Of a stretch of DNA of 64,000 nucleotides, positions 11,746 through 22,668 are shown piece by piece (the stretch's first letter is position 1; each line of letters opens with the position of its first letter). The DNA is taken from positions 125,001 to 189,000 of the forward strand of contig CAJNDS010000109.1 of the NCBI GenBank assembly GCA_905221605.1, in the 5' to 3' direction. Source of the DNA: Symbiodinium natans (Eukaryota > Sar > Dinophyceae > Suessiales > Symbiodiniaceae). The position numbers and the translations under genes were made by a program. The notes under the pieces were generated by a model. The model was given only the letters and a program-made list of their open reading frames with translations. It did no database searches and was not told the DNA's origin.

Positions 11746-11971
11746 GCTCTCTCGCGTTTTGAACCTAAACGAGAACCCAACATTCTAGATGTTTTTGGGA
11801 AAAAGCGTACTACTGTAACAATACAACCTTAATACAACTTAATACAACCTGATGCTGCGCGCATGTGGCGCACGACTTTTTTCGCACGAACGAGCAGCGC
11901 AGTGTTGCACAGGCAAGCTTTGCCGCGCGTGCCGTTCGCCGGAGAACGCATGTACAGGAGACCTCGGCCAC

Positions 11972-12051
11972 TGAGAGAGGGAAAGAGAGAGAGAGAGAGA
12001 GAGAGAGCGGGGGGGGAGGGAGGGAGGGAGGGAGAGAGGGAGGGAGGGAGA

Positions 12052-12088
<37 letters not shown>
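11972..12088. repeat. GA/GGGA purine tract
   Basis: About 115 bp of GAGAGA, GGGAGGGAGGGA and GAGA ending in poly-A. It creates long but meaningless ORFs on both strands: Arg/Glu-rich forward, and Ser/Leu-rich in reverse including a 201-codon frame at 11810-12415. Confidence 0.93.
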
Positions 12089-12089
<1 letters not shown>

Positions 12090-12091
<2 letters not shown>

Positions 12092-14960
12092 AAAAAAACA
12101 AGAACACAAACAGACAACGTGCAGAAATCTCTGTGGCCCGAAGAGTCTGACGATTGCTGAACAGCTGAGCAGATGTCCCGTCAGCAAGTAACATTTTACC
12201 AAGAGACGGGGTAGTTGGATCCTACACCCAAGATGCTGCCAATGTCGTTTTTCAGCCAATTGCTGCGAAGGCTCACAGTCTTTCGTCGGGTGTTGCTGCA
12301 TGCATGGATGGGGGTGGGTGGGCTGGTGGAGGGTGGCATCCAAACTGCACAATGGCAAGGCACTGTTGCAAAGTTGCAAATACCCAACTAAGAACAAAGC
12401 ACGAGAAGATGTCAAACCCTCTAAACCTTTAACGGGGTCTTATCAGGTCTAGAACTTGTTTAGGGCCTTTACGGGCCTTCGGAGCTCTGGGCCACAATCC
12501 ATGCCTTGACCAGGTCCCAAGGCCTATGGGCCTGTGGTCGTGCTGGTGAACTGCTCACGTCAGGCAGAGCAGCAGTGGTTCTCACATTGTCTACATGGCG
12601 TGGCCAAGCAACCTCACCTGAAGCACCTCGCAAACCACCCGCCAGGAGACCCGAATCCGAGGAGGGGGCAGTCCAGCTGGACTGGGACACACCATGTCTT
12701 CCAAAACATGAAACCAATCCACAGACTTCGACTCATACACCGACATGGATGGATACACTGCGGCTGAGATAAAGATGGGATCGTAGCAGCTCGGCATTGT
12801 TGCATCAGATCTACCGGAATTTGACCCCACTTGCGCATGGAGCACCCTTGGAGCTCAAAAAGCATATTTGGATTGTTCTCCAAAAAAACAACATGCAAGG
12901 GTGGCAAGAGTGAATCAAGCTTACAGCTGTCTACCTTCTTAGTCAAGTCGATCTCAGCTGCACCTCTTGCAAGGCCTGTCAAGTACCCTGCCGTGGGCGC
13001 AGTCCCTAACTTCGAGGCCCATGTTTCATCTGCAGGTCGAAGCTGCCGAATTCCTGCTGCGCGTCCTCTTGGCGCAGTCTGGGTGTCAGAATTCCTTCAG
13101 AACTCTTCATCAGAGGCGAATGGGTCCAGCTCCGGAAAATCGCCAACTTCGACCTAGATTGGCAGCCCATGATCAGTTCGTGAGTGTCCCAGAATTCGAG
13201 AAAACAGCTGTTCCCAAGCTCTTCTGCCAAGGCTCATTCTCGGGCCGCGCAAAACAACCATACTTCTCACCTTTGCAGTTGAAGTATCGCTCGCCCTCCT
13301 TGGAGCCATCGTTGTTGCCTGGCACTGCAGCCATGGAACTGGGACACGAGAGGTAGTGATTTCGGTAGCAAGAGCAGCCTGCACCATCCTATACCCTACA
13401 GATCTCTCCGTATCATCAAGCAGAACTTGGGAAATCGGGCGAGCTGGACCTCGTACCGCCTGGGGGTTCTTCGAGGTTCTTCGAGCTGTCGACCCGCAAA
13501 ATCACCCCAAAAAGCTCTGGAGCCTTGCCTTGCGGCTCGTCCAGGCGAATGCCGATCCACACGCCCTAAGCTCGCAGAGAGCTTTGCAGAATGGCTGAAG
13601 GATTTGACATTGCAGGCTCGGGGTTAGGGTTCCCAGGGCACTCAAATCTCAGGCATGCAACGAAAAGTTTCGGAGACTGGCTTCCAGGGGGGAAGGGGAA
13701 TTTCGAGGGGGTCCCCGGCCTTGACGCCCCTCACCGCGCCGACAAACGCGACTTCACCGCGGCGGCCTCCAGGTTGCACCTGCCAAGCCACCCCAAAAAA
13801 GAAAGGCCTATGTCATCGAAGTCGACAAAAGGGCTCAAGCCTTTTAAGCCTTGAGTTTAGGGTACAGGCGAGAGGACGTTCAAGCCACAGCAAGAATCCC
13901 CAACGAAAACGCCTCTGCAAAGCCAAAGCATCTCCCTATAGCCCTCACACTGGCAGTTATATAACCCATTCCTCACTCTCCTAAAAAGCAAATAAAGAGA
14001 GGCCAGAGAGTTACAGGAAGGTAACCTCCAGTTGGTATTTTCCGCTTGCATGTCTTTGTTGGCGATTGACCACGCTCCCTTGCAAGGTTCAGGGATTAGG
14101 TTGCGGGGGGGGCTTCTCGAGCTCACATGCCTGTAGGGTTTGAGGGTCCGAGTGCCATCTTTAAAGCCTGACCGCAACTAGCAAAGCTCGAACTCGCCGG
14201 TCCTGGCAGCGGCTTCCCATTGGTATTCGCTCGGAGACCTGGCTCTATATTCTGCGTGTCTAAACTCGCCTGGTTTTGTGCAAAGAAGCTTAAAAGATTT
14301 ATGACGAGGTGGCAGCCTGCTCTGTGCTCTCTGCAGGCTCCTCTTCTATCACCTAAGCTGCTTTCGGACCGGCGCAGACCACGCCTTGTGATGAAATCTT
14401 GACCGATGCTGGGGTATTGTTGCACTCGCTTTAGTGTCTAGGGCCCCCCCCCCCTCCCCCACAAGTTCGGGGTCTTTGCTCACCCTCTATAAACGCGAAA
14501 ATTGAAAGGAAGCCTTGAAGCTTGGGGGTCTAGTTTTTGGCTGCCTGGCCAGAAGGTCTGCGGATTTTGCAGGCAACCGCAACAATATACTAAAGCGCAT
14601 GAGGGCAGCTCGTGGACTACTCCCTTGAACAATTGTTTGGTCCGTGTGAACAAATGAGTAAGTTTATGAGTGATTATATAGGAACGAAGAAACAAAACGA
14701 ATGCGAGAACGTAGTGAGACACGTTAACATGTATTCAATAAGGGCTCAATATTAATAGTAGTATTGTATTCCGCGCAATATTTGCATTATTAATCTTGTA
14801 CGCGCGGGGATAATGCTAATAATAGTGCTAATTTACAGTACTAATAGTGTGAAGGAAAAGATGAACGAACACGCGGGCACATTATAGGGGGGGCTGTTTT
14901 GTGACGAAATTTAACATGAATTTATATAAAGATGGACTCCAGAAATTCCGGAGTTTGAAG
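12090..14960. other. Stretch without a secure gene; weak minus-strand coding candidates
   Basis: No family-level match found. Two minus-strand segments read like protein and could be exons: 12982-12740 (key piece LHVVFLENNPNMLFEL) and 13230-13006 (CFLEFWDTHELIMG, ending in a stop at 13006). Neither has a recognised domain or a clear splice pair, and plus-strand frames overlap both. An AT-rich, non-coding segment lies at 14640-14960. Confidence 0.4.
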
Positions 14961-15035
14961 TTGGAATCGCGCCAACCTTGAAGCTTGAGGGTCTAAGCTT
15001 CCAAGGAAAACTATTCCTAGTTATTGGCTCCCTGG
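14512..15035 (+). repeat. Direct repeat pair flanking an AT-rich segment
   Basis: CCTTGAAGCTTGGGGGTCTA at 14512 recurs as CCTTGAAGCTTGAGGGTCTA at 14976. Each is followed by CTAGTTTTTGGCTGCCTGG (14531) or CTAGTTATTGGCTCCCTGG (about 15016), the second copy carrying a ~20-bp insertion between the two motifs. The 460 bp between the copies include the AT-rich stretch 14640-14960. It could be a duplication or the footprint of an insertion. No ORF was recognised inside. Confidence 0.55.
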
Positions 15036-15068
15036 GCCCCCCGTCATTTCCGGGCAGCGAACTTCGCA
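14970..15068 (-). pseudogene. Possible degenerate start of a CAP-Gly domain downstream of TBCB
   Basis: In one minus-strand frame the sequence reads CEVRCPEMTGGP, then an in-frame TAA, then GIVFLGSLD. This resembles the CEV...G-V-FVG start of TBCB's CAP-Gly domain. The expected tryptophan/GKNDG core does not follow; the next ~300 bp are AT-rich. It may be a decayed 3' end of the TBCB gene or chance similarity. Confidence 0.25.
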
Positions 15069-15295
15069 CAATTTCGGGTAACCATTGTCAATAGAGGCAT
15101 CTCCCCGATATTTTTCCCGGAACTGTCCTTAGTAGCGGGTAGCGATACTAAGACGGGTGCAACATTGCAGCCCTGAGGACATAGCCTTTTTGGATGCAGC
15201 TTGTTGTTGCATGTTACTGCTACGGTCCTCCCCGGCCCCTGGAGACCTGGAAACGACACAGGATAAAGGCCGCATTGCAATGTCATAGCCAAAAC

Positions 15296-16514
15296 CTGAG
15301 GCACGAACCTCGCCCGCTGCTATTCTGGCAGCGAGCTCGGCCTCTGCCTTGCTAGTACGGAAGGTTTTTTTTCCAAACAAAGAACTGCATGGTGCCGTTG
15401 CCGTACATTGGTTTGTTGCAACCTCCCAAGCACGTCTCCACTACACGACACACAATTCCCGTCTGGTGCCTTTTCCTTTTCCCTGCGCTTGATGGCACGG
15501 ACGCTGTTCTCCAGCTTGTCATAGGCCTGCTTGTACAGTATTGGGCAGTCACTCGAACGTCCTCAAACCAAAGTCGCGTGGGCAAGCTGCAGTCCTCGTC
15601 CGGCATGACGTATTTCTCCACTTGGCTCACATCTTCAAGGCCTCCATTCGCAGAGAGCGAGTATGGATTGGTGTCCTTGTCCGTCGGGCACGAACCCAAC
15701 AAGGTAGAACAGGCTGGTGTTCAATCTGATGCGCAACGCTTCACAGCGCCGCGTCCTTGATGTGGATCTCCATGCCATTCCTTATCTGAAGCTAGTGCTC
15801 GCACCCCCAGAAACCCGCCCTTCACAGAAACAGGGAATCCATTAGGATATCTATCGTTGCACGTTTCAAGGCGGGGGTCTTAACGCCATAGTCCGCCAGC
15901 GTCTTGCGCTCCTGGGCTTCGTGAGCTGAGCTTCGTGAGCTTCGGAGGCCGCAGAACGAACTGCAGAAGTCCACAAACTTGTGATAACCCAAGCAGCGTC
16001 CCAGAGAAAGAGGGTATCCCCACCGCCTCGCCGCAGGTACAACTCCTGCGCTCAGGAGGAGTTGGAGGACATTTCGGAGGCTTCAAGTTCGTGATGCATT
16101 GTGAATTGTGCTTTCATGTGCGTTCTGCACCGAGGCAGAGCCCCCGAAATGCCCCGGAATGTATTGAGGATGTAATGCGCTGGGGCAGAGCATCTAGAGC
16201 CTTAGGCCGGAAAATGAGGTTCTGCCCCAGACAGACGCCTGGTCTGCAGCCGGTGTTCCGCCGTGCGAGTAGAGCCTGAGGTCGTGAAAGTTGCAGGTTT
16301 CGGGAGGGGGCCGCAGCCTGTCTTCAGGTTTTAAGTGACCGGCTTCTCCTTGACTCTGCTCACCTCACACTCAGACACTGAAAGCTCCAGAGCTGTGTTG
16401 CTATGTGCTGCTGCAGCCAGGGCCCCCTGCTGTCATGCCGGAATCAAAAACCAGGTCATGCCATCGCTGCATGAGGTTCGAATGAGTGACATCCAGACGC
16501 AGGGTTGATGCTGC
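15296..16514 (-). CDS. TBCB: Tubulin-folding cofactor B homologue, multi-exon, C-terminus not found
   Basis: TBCB binds alpha-tubulin during folding and disassembly, using a ubiquitin-like domain, a linker and a C-terminal CAP-Gly domain. Exons joined by alignment to the family: 16514-16431 (VTHSNLMQRWHDLVF, the ubiquitin-like start; edges tentative), 16275-16245 (LYSHGGTPAA), 16045-16001 (ELYLRRGGGDTLFLW), 15911-15880 (ERKTLADYGVK), 15780-15756 (NGMEIHIK), 15675-15595 (DTNPYSLSANGG through EDVSQVEKYVMPDE), 15526-15464 (AYDKLENSVRAIKRREKEK) and 15347-15296 (AEAELAARIAAGE). The EDVSxVEKY and AYDxxxxxVR motifs align with the family without gaps only if the GA-AG introns 15879-15781, 15755-15676 and 15594-15527 are removed; their lengths 99, 80 and 68 restore frame. 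The start codon, the exon linking VFDSGMT to LYSH, and the CAP-Gly core are not located, so the gene could be truncated or its 3' exons lie further left. Confidence 0.8.
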
Positions 16515-17369
16515 CTGGCAAATGAAGTCTGGGGCCGGCTGGCAACATTCGACATGGGCTTGTCGTGCAGGCCTGGTTGGCGTACCTGCTGCCATCAGCA
16601 GCAGTGACATAGTCACGCAACGCCTGCATCTCAGGCGACCTTGCACCGTTCTCAGCTTGAACATGTTCTCAGGGTGATGAGGTTCAAGATGAGTTGCACG
16701 TCCACGGCAACTGCAGCAACACATCGCACGCGGCAGAATTTGCTGCCAACTAAGGCCCCAAGCTGATGAATTGTTGGCCAATCCTGGGAGATAGCTGCAG
16801 CTTGCTACGAGCGAAGCACTGAGCGACGGCAGCGTCCTGGCTCTTCATTCCGATCATTTTCGCGGAAGGGGCTCTCGAACCTGGGACTTCGAAACGTGCT
16901 TCCTGCTGCATTCGCTCTACTCTATGCCCTTCGTGGCTCGATGGCTACTATTTTCTTAGTGCCTGGCTCACCCTCCGTTGAGTTTGGCAGCAGCTACTAC
17001 TTGCTAGAGCCAAGGGTAACGGCGCAACGGCGAACATCGCCAAACCGAGAACCTAACTGCTGCCAGGAGCTGCTGGAGCAGGCCTGAGCAACAGGGTCCG
17101 CAGCACTTTTCTGGCAATCATGAAATCATGCATCTGCACTCCGCGACACGTCCACGATTTGTGGGGACACGGACGGCTCGGCTACTAAATAGAGTGTCCA
17201 TGCTGGCAGAGCTCGTCTCATATGCAATGAGCAAGCTCAGGAAAAGCAGTGAACACACTGTCAGCGAATCCATCAGACTGGTTTCACCCAGCTTGGCAGC
17301 AAGATCGCAACATCGGCGGCTGTAGCATGGTGCCTTAAGGGCAAATCCGTTCCCATTCATTAGCTGCCT

Positions 17370-17470
17370 GCGGCCGATGTCAGGATCGTGCACAACGCCA
17401 ACGCACGGGCCCTTGGGGAAGTAGAAAAAGGTGATAGCAGCCAGACGGGGTTCACTGGAGGAACCTTCCA
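17370..17470 (-). CDS. Single coding exon of an unidentified protein
   Basis: The minus-strand reading is strongly protein-like: RLAAITFFYFPKGPCVGVVH followed by DPDIGRR. It begins after a CCTCCAG or TTTGGAAG acceptor and ends at CCGCAG|GCAGC, a GC-type donor of the kind used elsewhere in the window. The frame stays open past the donor, as chance allows. I do not recognise the family; a buried beta-strand pair is suggested by alternating aromatics. It lies upstream of TBCB on the same strand, so it belongs to the preceding gene of the array or to an unlocated TBCB 5' exon, the former being more likely. Confidence 0.4.
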
Positions 17471-18261
17471 AAGCTGCGCAACAGGTAACCTGTTGCGTAG
17501 AGCGAGAGCGATCTACAGAGGAAGTTGCTCTTGGCAATGCCTATACCGTTTATACCACCTTCAGAAGTGTTGCCCTGTCGTCGGCCTGCCGACAAAGATC
17601 AGGAAACCCGCGTTCAACACTGTCGCTGCACTGTCGCTGCACATCACCGGGTACAATAGTTCCCAGATCCGTCCAGGTCCGGAGTGTGGCCTGCTGCCAG
17701 GACGATCCATGGACAGAAGCTGCGCCTGCAATCTCAGGGGGTCTGATGCTGCATGAGGCCAACCATCAAAGCCGGGCCACTAGGAGCACTGCTCTGCAAG
17801 TCAATTCCTCACTTCAAGTCTGCCACATGTTACATTGCCATGCCTGACCAACCCTTTGAGGGGCCATTGAAGATACCCTCGATTTGCTCGACGTCCTCAT
17901 CGGTTCAAGAAGATCGACGCAAGCACGCCCAACAAACGCACTGATGCGACTCAACAGGAGGATATCCATCTGCCGGTGTCTGCTGCCGGCTGTTTTTATT
18001 GAGTGAGAGCGGAGCTCTCGCGCTCTTTGGTGAAGGGGGTGTTCTGGGAGGATCCGGGGACGATCTCCCCAATTCGTGAGGGCCCAGCTTCGAGTCGCCA
18101 GTAGCCGGGCGCCAGTCGAAGTAGTTCCTGGAGAGGGGAGGAGGGGAAGAAGAGGGGAAGGAGAGAGGGAGGGAGAGGGGAATCAAAAGCGTGAGAAAAA
18201 AGCATGAAGGGACGAAGCTGAGGCTCACGTGACATTGGTGATGCATTGAAGCCTCTCTCTG

Positions 18262-18786
18262 GTGGCTGAGGTTGAACTACCAGCTGCTCTAGCGCGATGG
18301 ACGGCAGCTAGTTTGACTGAAAGGCCCAAGATTGAATTGCCGCGTGCTCCTGCTTCAGTTGCTACAGCAAATGGTACTCTTGACGTGGTCCGTAACAGAC
18401 CCTGCATTTTCCTGTTAGTGTTGCTCTTACTTTCATTGTTGAAGATCCGCCTGCAGTCTGCAACCGGCTCCACATTGTCATGGAGTCCGGGCGGCGTTCT
18501 TTCAAGGAGAGGAAGTATGCTGTTCGTGCGTGCCCTGCTTCATGCTCGGATCGTGCACTACGCAGTGCTGCGTCATAGCATGTTGGGGGTACGCACTTTC
18601 GATTCTTTCGGCCCACATTGTCGCTTCGGCTGCTTCGCCACGATCTTTTGCTTTGCGGTTTCCATGCACTTATGTGGTGGCAGCATCGAGTTGTGTCTGA
18701 GGTCGTGTTATCTTGGCACAACCGTGTATAGCTGTGTGCGAAGCCATGGAGAAGCAAGAGTAGTGCCAGGACGGGGCATCTCCTAG
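18262..18786 (+). CDS. 174-codon plus-strand ORF, unidentified
   Basis: Starts MAEVELPAALARWTAASL and has a hydrophobic run around residues 50-61 (IFLLVLLLLSLL), so a single membrane segment is possible. A minus-strand frame over 18225-18473 reads equally protein-like, and there are no splice signals or domains to decide. Listed because of its length in a region with no other gene; it could be a chance ORF. Confidence 0.2.
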   Translation: MAEVELPAALARWTAASLTERPKIELPRAPASVATANGTLDVVRNRPCIFLLVLLLLSLLKIRLQSATGSTLSWSPGGVLSRRGSMLFVRALLHARIVHYAVLRHSMLGVRTFDSFGPHCRFGCFATIFCFAVSMHLCGGSIELCLRSCYLGTTVYSCVRSHGEARVVPGRGIS

Positions 18787-18789
18787 TCT

Positions 18790-20230
18790 TGACCCCATCA
18801 CCGTCCATCACCGTCCATCACCGTCCTGTCCCGAGCCGGGTCAAAGCCCGGAAAGTTTTCCACGGATCGGCACCGGGGCTTCCGTTCCACGACCTGGCAA
18901 GGAAAGGGATTCAGGATCTTGTGGCGCTTGTGGCCTAGGGATGCCTAGGGCCTGAGTTGCCTAAGGCCCTGGGCAACCCCAAACCTAAAACCCACTATCA
19001 GACCCCACCATACCTAGTTTGGCCTAGATAGCTGTACAAGGGCCCTTCCCAGGAGATCTTGTTGCTAGGGCTGAGATGTTGGGCTGGTGCCATGTGCCCG
19101 AAATAGGCAAGAATGGTTCCTGTGTGAGGGTAGAAACAGGCGCAGGATGTAGAATGATTGGAGGGTGTAGGGCAGAGGGCCAAGAAGACAGGCAAGCGTG
19201 AAGTCACATGTCGGCCGGCCCGCATCGCCCAGTTAAAGCAACAGTCACACGCACTGGTAAGAGCCCTGACATTGCCACATGTCACCCTGCAGAGGAAGAC
19301 ATGAGCTGTCAGTAGCTTCAAGCAGCAATCACTGTGCTGCAAACTCCCCCACTGCAACAGAATGCAGGCGCTGCGAATGGAGCCACCGTTCGCTTCCAGA
19401 AGGTTGCCGAGGCCTGACCAAAAACACATCCGTTCTGGACAGTATTGGACAGTTCTGGGAAACTCAGGCAGACTCTCAGCCCAAGGGTTTTCCCATGAAA
19501 CGCCATATTACTGCGTGCCGTGGAAAAAGCTTCGATGATTGCGCGTCGTGGAGACCAGCGCTGCCATTAGCATAGACTTGTGCACCATTCGTTCTGGTCC
19601 CCCGACGCTCGGGGGTGAAACAGCTAGATAACTGATGTCATTTCAGTCGCCACTCGTGGTTCTGTCCTGACACAACGACTCGTGCAGCATCGTGCAACCT
19701 TGCGCCTTGAATTCCCAGCCCACAGGTGCTCGGGTAAACCTATTCACGAGAACACTAGTTTGGCTTAGATGCGTCATGCCCCAAAGCACAATGAGAATCA
19801 CAACGTCTGCACGCAGAGGTCTGCCCGATGCCATTGCATCCAATTTATGAATGGCATGATGGCGTCACATCTTGAACTCTGCCACAACCCTTAAACACAA
19901 CTCATCCTGCCCTCTGGCAGCACTCTTGGACGCCAGACAGGATAAAGGTCCCCATGGATGAAGGTCTCGGATTCATAGGACATAGGACTTTGCATCACCA
20001 ACAACTATCTCAATTACACAGATCCACTTTTCCACGTGGATGACCTGCATGCACCAAAAATTGCATCATTAGCCCGCAGGGAAGGCTTGCTCAGCTACCC
20101 CTCGCATCTTGCGTGGCTTCGTACCAGCACAAGTCAACGACACTCCCATGGCTTTCGGAGAAGGATGGTAAGTCGGCCCGTCTTGCAAGTTGGGAAAGTC
20201 CAGACAAGCTCGTCGTTCTTGACTTTTGTA
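18790..20230. other. No gene recognised
   Basis: Short ORFs on both strands without recognisable domains. CACCGTCCAT is repeated three times at 18797-18827. A minus-strand frame at 19843-19643 (MASGRPLRADVVILIVLWG...) has an N-terminal hydrophobic stretch like a signal anchor but nothing else to support it. Confidence 0.5.
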
Positions 20231-20235
20231 GCTTA

Positions 20236-20377
20236 AGTGCTTAGATTACCCAAAGGTTGTGCCGGAAAACGAAGCCACGGGTAGCTTTGCCTGGCAACAT
20301 TCCTTAAGCAGCATAGAGCTGTGGTCACTGCTCATGTATAGTCCCTTTGCCTCGATAAAGACTGTGGCAACATGCTT
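20236..20377 (-). CDS. Possible coding exon, unidentified
   Basis: The minus-strand reading KHVATVFIEAKGLYMSSDHS then MLLKECCQAKLPVASFSG is protein-like and lies on the same strand as the main gene array. No domain is recognised and neither splice end is certain. A plus-strand frame also overlaps. Confidence 0.25.
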
Positions 20378-20682
20378 TGTTGTCTGCAAACCTTGATGTG
20401 GCAGGACACCAGTCCGCAGTCTTTGAGACGCTGAGGGACCCGATTGAAAAGCTGTGTAAGAGGGGAGGGTACGAACCTCATGCAATGAGATGCAACACTG
20501 TGCTGCCGCATAATGCCTTACATGACGTATCCTCACTGCAATTTGTGGAACAACTGTGGCATACTGTGGCGTACTGTGACCCTGTGGCGTACTGTGGCCA
20601 TCTCATGGCAGGATGACTCCACTAGAGCGCTCAGTCCTTTGAAAATCACGCACTCTGGGAGCAGAGCTACAGGGAGAGAACT

Positions 20683-20731
20683 GCACTGGCTTCAGTCGAG
20701 AATTTGCTTGGGAATTCTCTGAAGCCAGTGC
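20683..20731. other. Strong stem-loop
   Basis: GCACTGGCTTCAG at 20683-20695 is exactly the reverse complement of CTGAAGCCAGTGC at 20719-20731. Inside, AGAATT (20699-20704) pairs with AATTCT (20713-20718) around an 8-nt loop, with a 3-nt bulge (tcg) on one side. That is 19 paired bases in 49 nt. Confidence 0.85.
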
Positions 20732-21189
20732 CCTTGACCACGATTGTTCTATTCATGGTGAGAAGCGGAATGACTGCCAGGCCTACGGCAACTTGATCGA
20801 GAGCAGTCCATCTCCGCAGCAGAAACTCGATGGGCAGCACAGGCCCCATAGGTCAAACTATGAGGATGAACAGGATTTATCGAATATGAACTGCAGGAGA
20901 CGAGAACAGCCAAAGGTGTGCGAGAGGCCACTGTCGAGTAGCCCCACAGGAGCAACAGGAACCTACAAAATGTGGACTTCCACCTCGACCAGAATCTCTA
21001 ATGGCCAGTCCTGTACTGGTAGAAATCTATCTGTGCAGTGGCCCCAGCGGCATAGCTCCCAGCTCACCTTGGCGGAGACATTGGCTCTTTTGTCCAGGCC
21101 TCGGTAGCAGTGCTTCTTTAGAGGGGCCTGGAAGAAACGTAAAGGCTGATGGCCTGCAGGGGTTTCTCCTGGAAAATGGCCTACATCCT

Positions 21190-21430
21190 ATGTGCAATGT
21201 CTCTCCGTCTTTACCTTTCTTTCGTTCTTTATTTCATTGTGTCTTTATACCTTTGTCTTTTTCCTTTTGTCTGTCCTGGTGTCACCTTATTTCTGCCTGG
21301 CTTCCTTTCTTTGCTTTTTTCTTATGTATTTACTCATGTATTTAACTCACTTTCGTCTTTCTTCTTGCTATGTCTTTCTTTCTTGCTTTCTTTGCTTCTT
21401 TCGTGGGGATGGCACGTTTGCCCGCCCCTG
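21190..21430 (+). repeat. Pyrimidine-rich tract
   Basis: About 240 bp of TTTCTTTC, CTTTGTCTTT and TTCTTGCTTTC composition. It gives hydrophobic-looking translations in all plus frames, but no conserved residues. It may be intron-like sequence. Confidence 0.6.
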
Positions 21431-22379
21431 TTTTAGGGGGGCCTTCTCTGAACCACAGAACTGCACAGGATCAGTGCCAACCTCTTCTTGTCCAGTCTCA
21501 CTCTCAAGCTTTCAAACTCTGACCGGCCCCCAAAGCCCTGAACGGCCTAATCCTCAAACTCTGACCTGCCAAAAAGCAAGCCTGTGCAGTCAGGAGTCAT
21601 TTACAGGGAGATGAGGCGACTCTGCCTCTCACGGATAATGTCCGTCCTTGGCAAAGTGCGGGGAAACATTCTGTGCCCTTCTCGCAAAGTATAGCGCTAA
21701 GACAGTCTTCACAATACATGACTCACAGGACTCCCTACTCTGACACTCAACCATTGGCTATTGCGGCTATTCAGCCTCTTCCCTCTCTCAGCAATGCCAG
21801 CTTAAGCAGAAGGAAAAGCTGCCAGATCCCACCACGCCAGGCTTTCACAGCGAAAATTGCAACGGAGCATCTGAGATGACTGCCTCCTCTCCTATTCAAG
21901 CGGCAAGATGAGGGAGGATTGTGGGGCGTTGGCTGCGAACTCTGAAGTTGAACAGCTTTTCAGAACCACTTGCCTTCGGGATGGCTGTCTCAGCAGGTTC
22001 TTTTGACCTTGCAACAGCCTGCAAGCAAAGCATTCACAGAGCCGCGGTGAATGTTGCAATGGAGCCAACAAGCAACAAAGATCAACACAACCGTCAATAG
22101 CAAAGGTGATCCATTCACAGCACGCTGCACTCAATGTACGACAGCAAGCAATGCGCCTGGCTGCCGAGCAGAACGGCAGGGGTCTCCTGAGCCAGGCCAC
22201 AAGAGCCAATCCGTGCAGACTGCGGTTCTGCCACGACTCGGGCGATTCAGGAATCTCTGCCTAGCTGTAGCAGTACAGGTCCTGTTTCTTCGTTGCTTCG
22301 CAAGCCTCTAATTCCTGCAAGCCGCTGCTGCCAAAAGTCAGAAAAGGTGCGAACTTCCCGGAATCGCAAAATGGATGCA

Positions 22380-22434
22380 CATGGCATATCGTGTCCGCCT
22401 TCCACCGCTGCATTGTACAGCAAGGGGGTATTTC
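22380..22434 (-). CDS. Ankyrin-repeat exon fragment
   Basis: After the acceptor TGGATGAG|GAAATACCC, the minus strand reads (G)NTPLLYNAAVEGGHDM. This matches the ankyrin consensus G-x-TPL-x-x-A-A-x-x-G, the first helix of a ~33-residue repeat used for protein binding. The second helix is not adjacent, so an intron must follow. A weaker similar piece (NGSPLLLTVVL) is at about 22125-22090 on the same strand and may be a neighbouring repeat. The rest of the gene is not resolved. Confidence 0.6.
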
Positions 22435-22605
22435 CTCATCCAGCATTCTGGAAAGCGCCTAGCAGAGCAGAACACTCCTACGACTAAGTACTGCTGCGGC
22501 AGTTTCCTCGGAGAAAGAAAAGCGATCGTAGATCCTTGTAAGTATTTGACTGCATGAAGCTCTGTGAGGATTTCAACCCCCCTCCCCCCCCCTCCGAAAA
22601 ATTGG

Positions 22606-22668
22606 CCTCCTAGTGTACTCCCTCCCAGCGTACTCCATCCTAGTGTACCCCATCCTGTGTACTCCATA
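22606..22668. repeat. Short minisatellite (~14-16 bp unit)
   Basis: Four to five copies of a unit like CCTAGTGTACTCCCTCC with variants (CAGCGTACTCCATCC, CCTAGTGTACCCCATCC, TGTGTACTCCAT). In reverse it encodes a GGSTLGWSTLG-type repeat without evidence of expression. Confidence 0.8.

Noticed and set aside
11810-12415. 201-codon minus-strand ORF with Ser/Leu and Pro-rich core
   Set aside because: Its core is the GA/GGGA purine tract read in reverse, and several frames on both strands are open there.
15061-15180. SSGKNIGEM reading as a CAP-Gly GKNDG core
   Set aside because: It would come before, not after, the CEV-like start of the domain in transcription order, and the surrounding residues do not fit.
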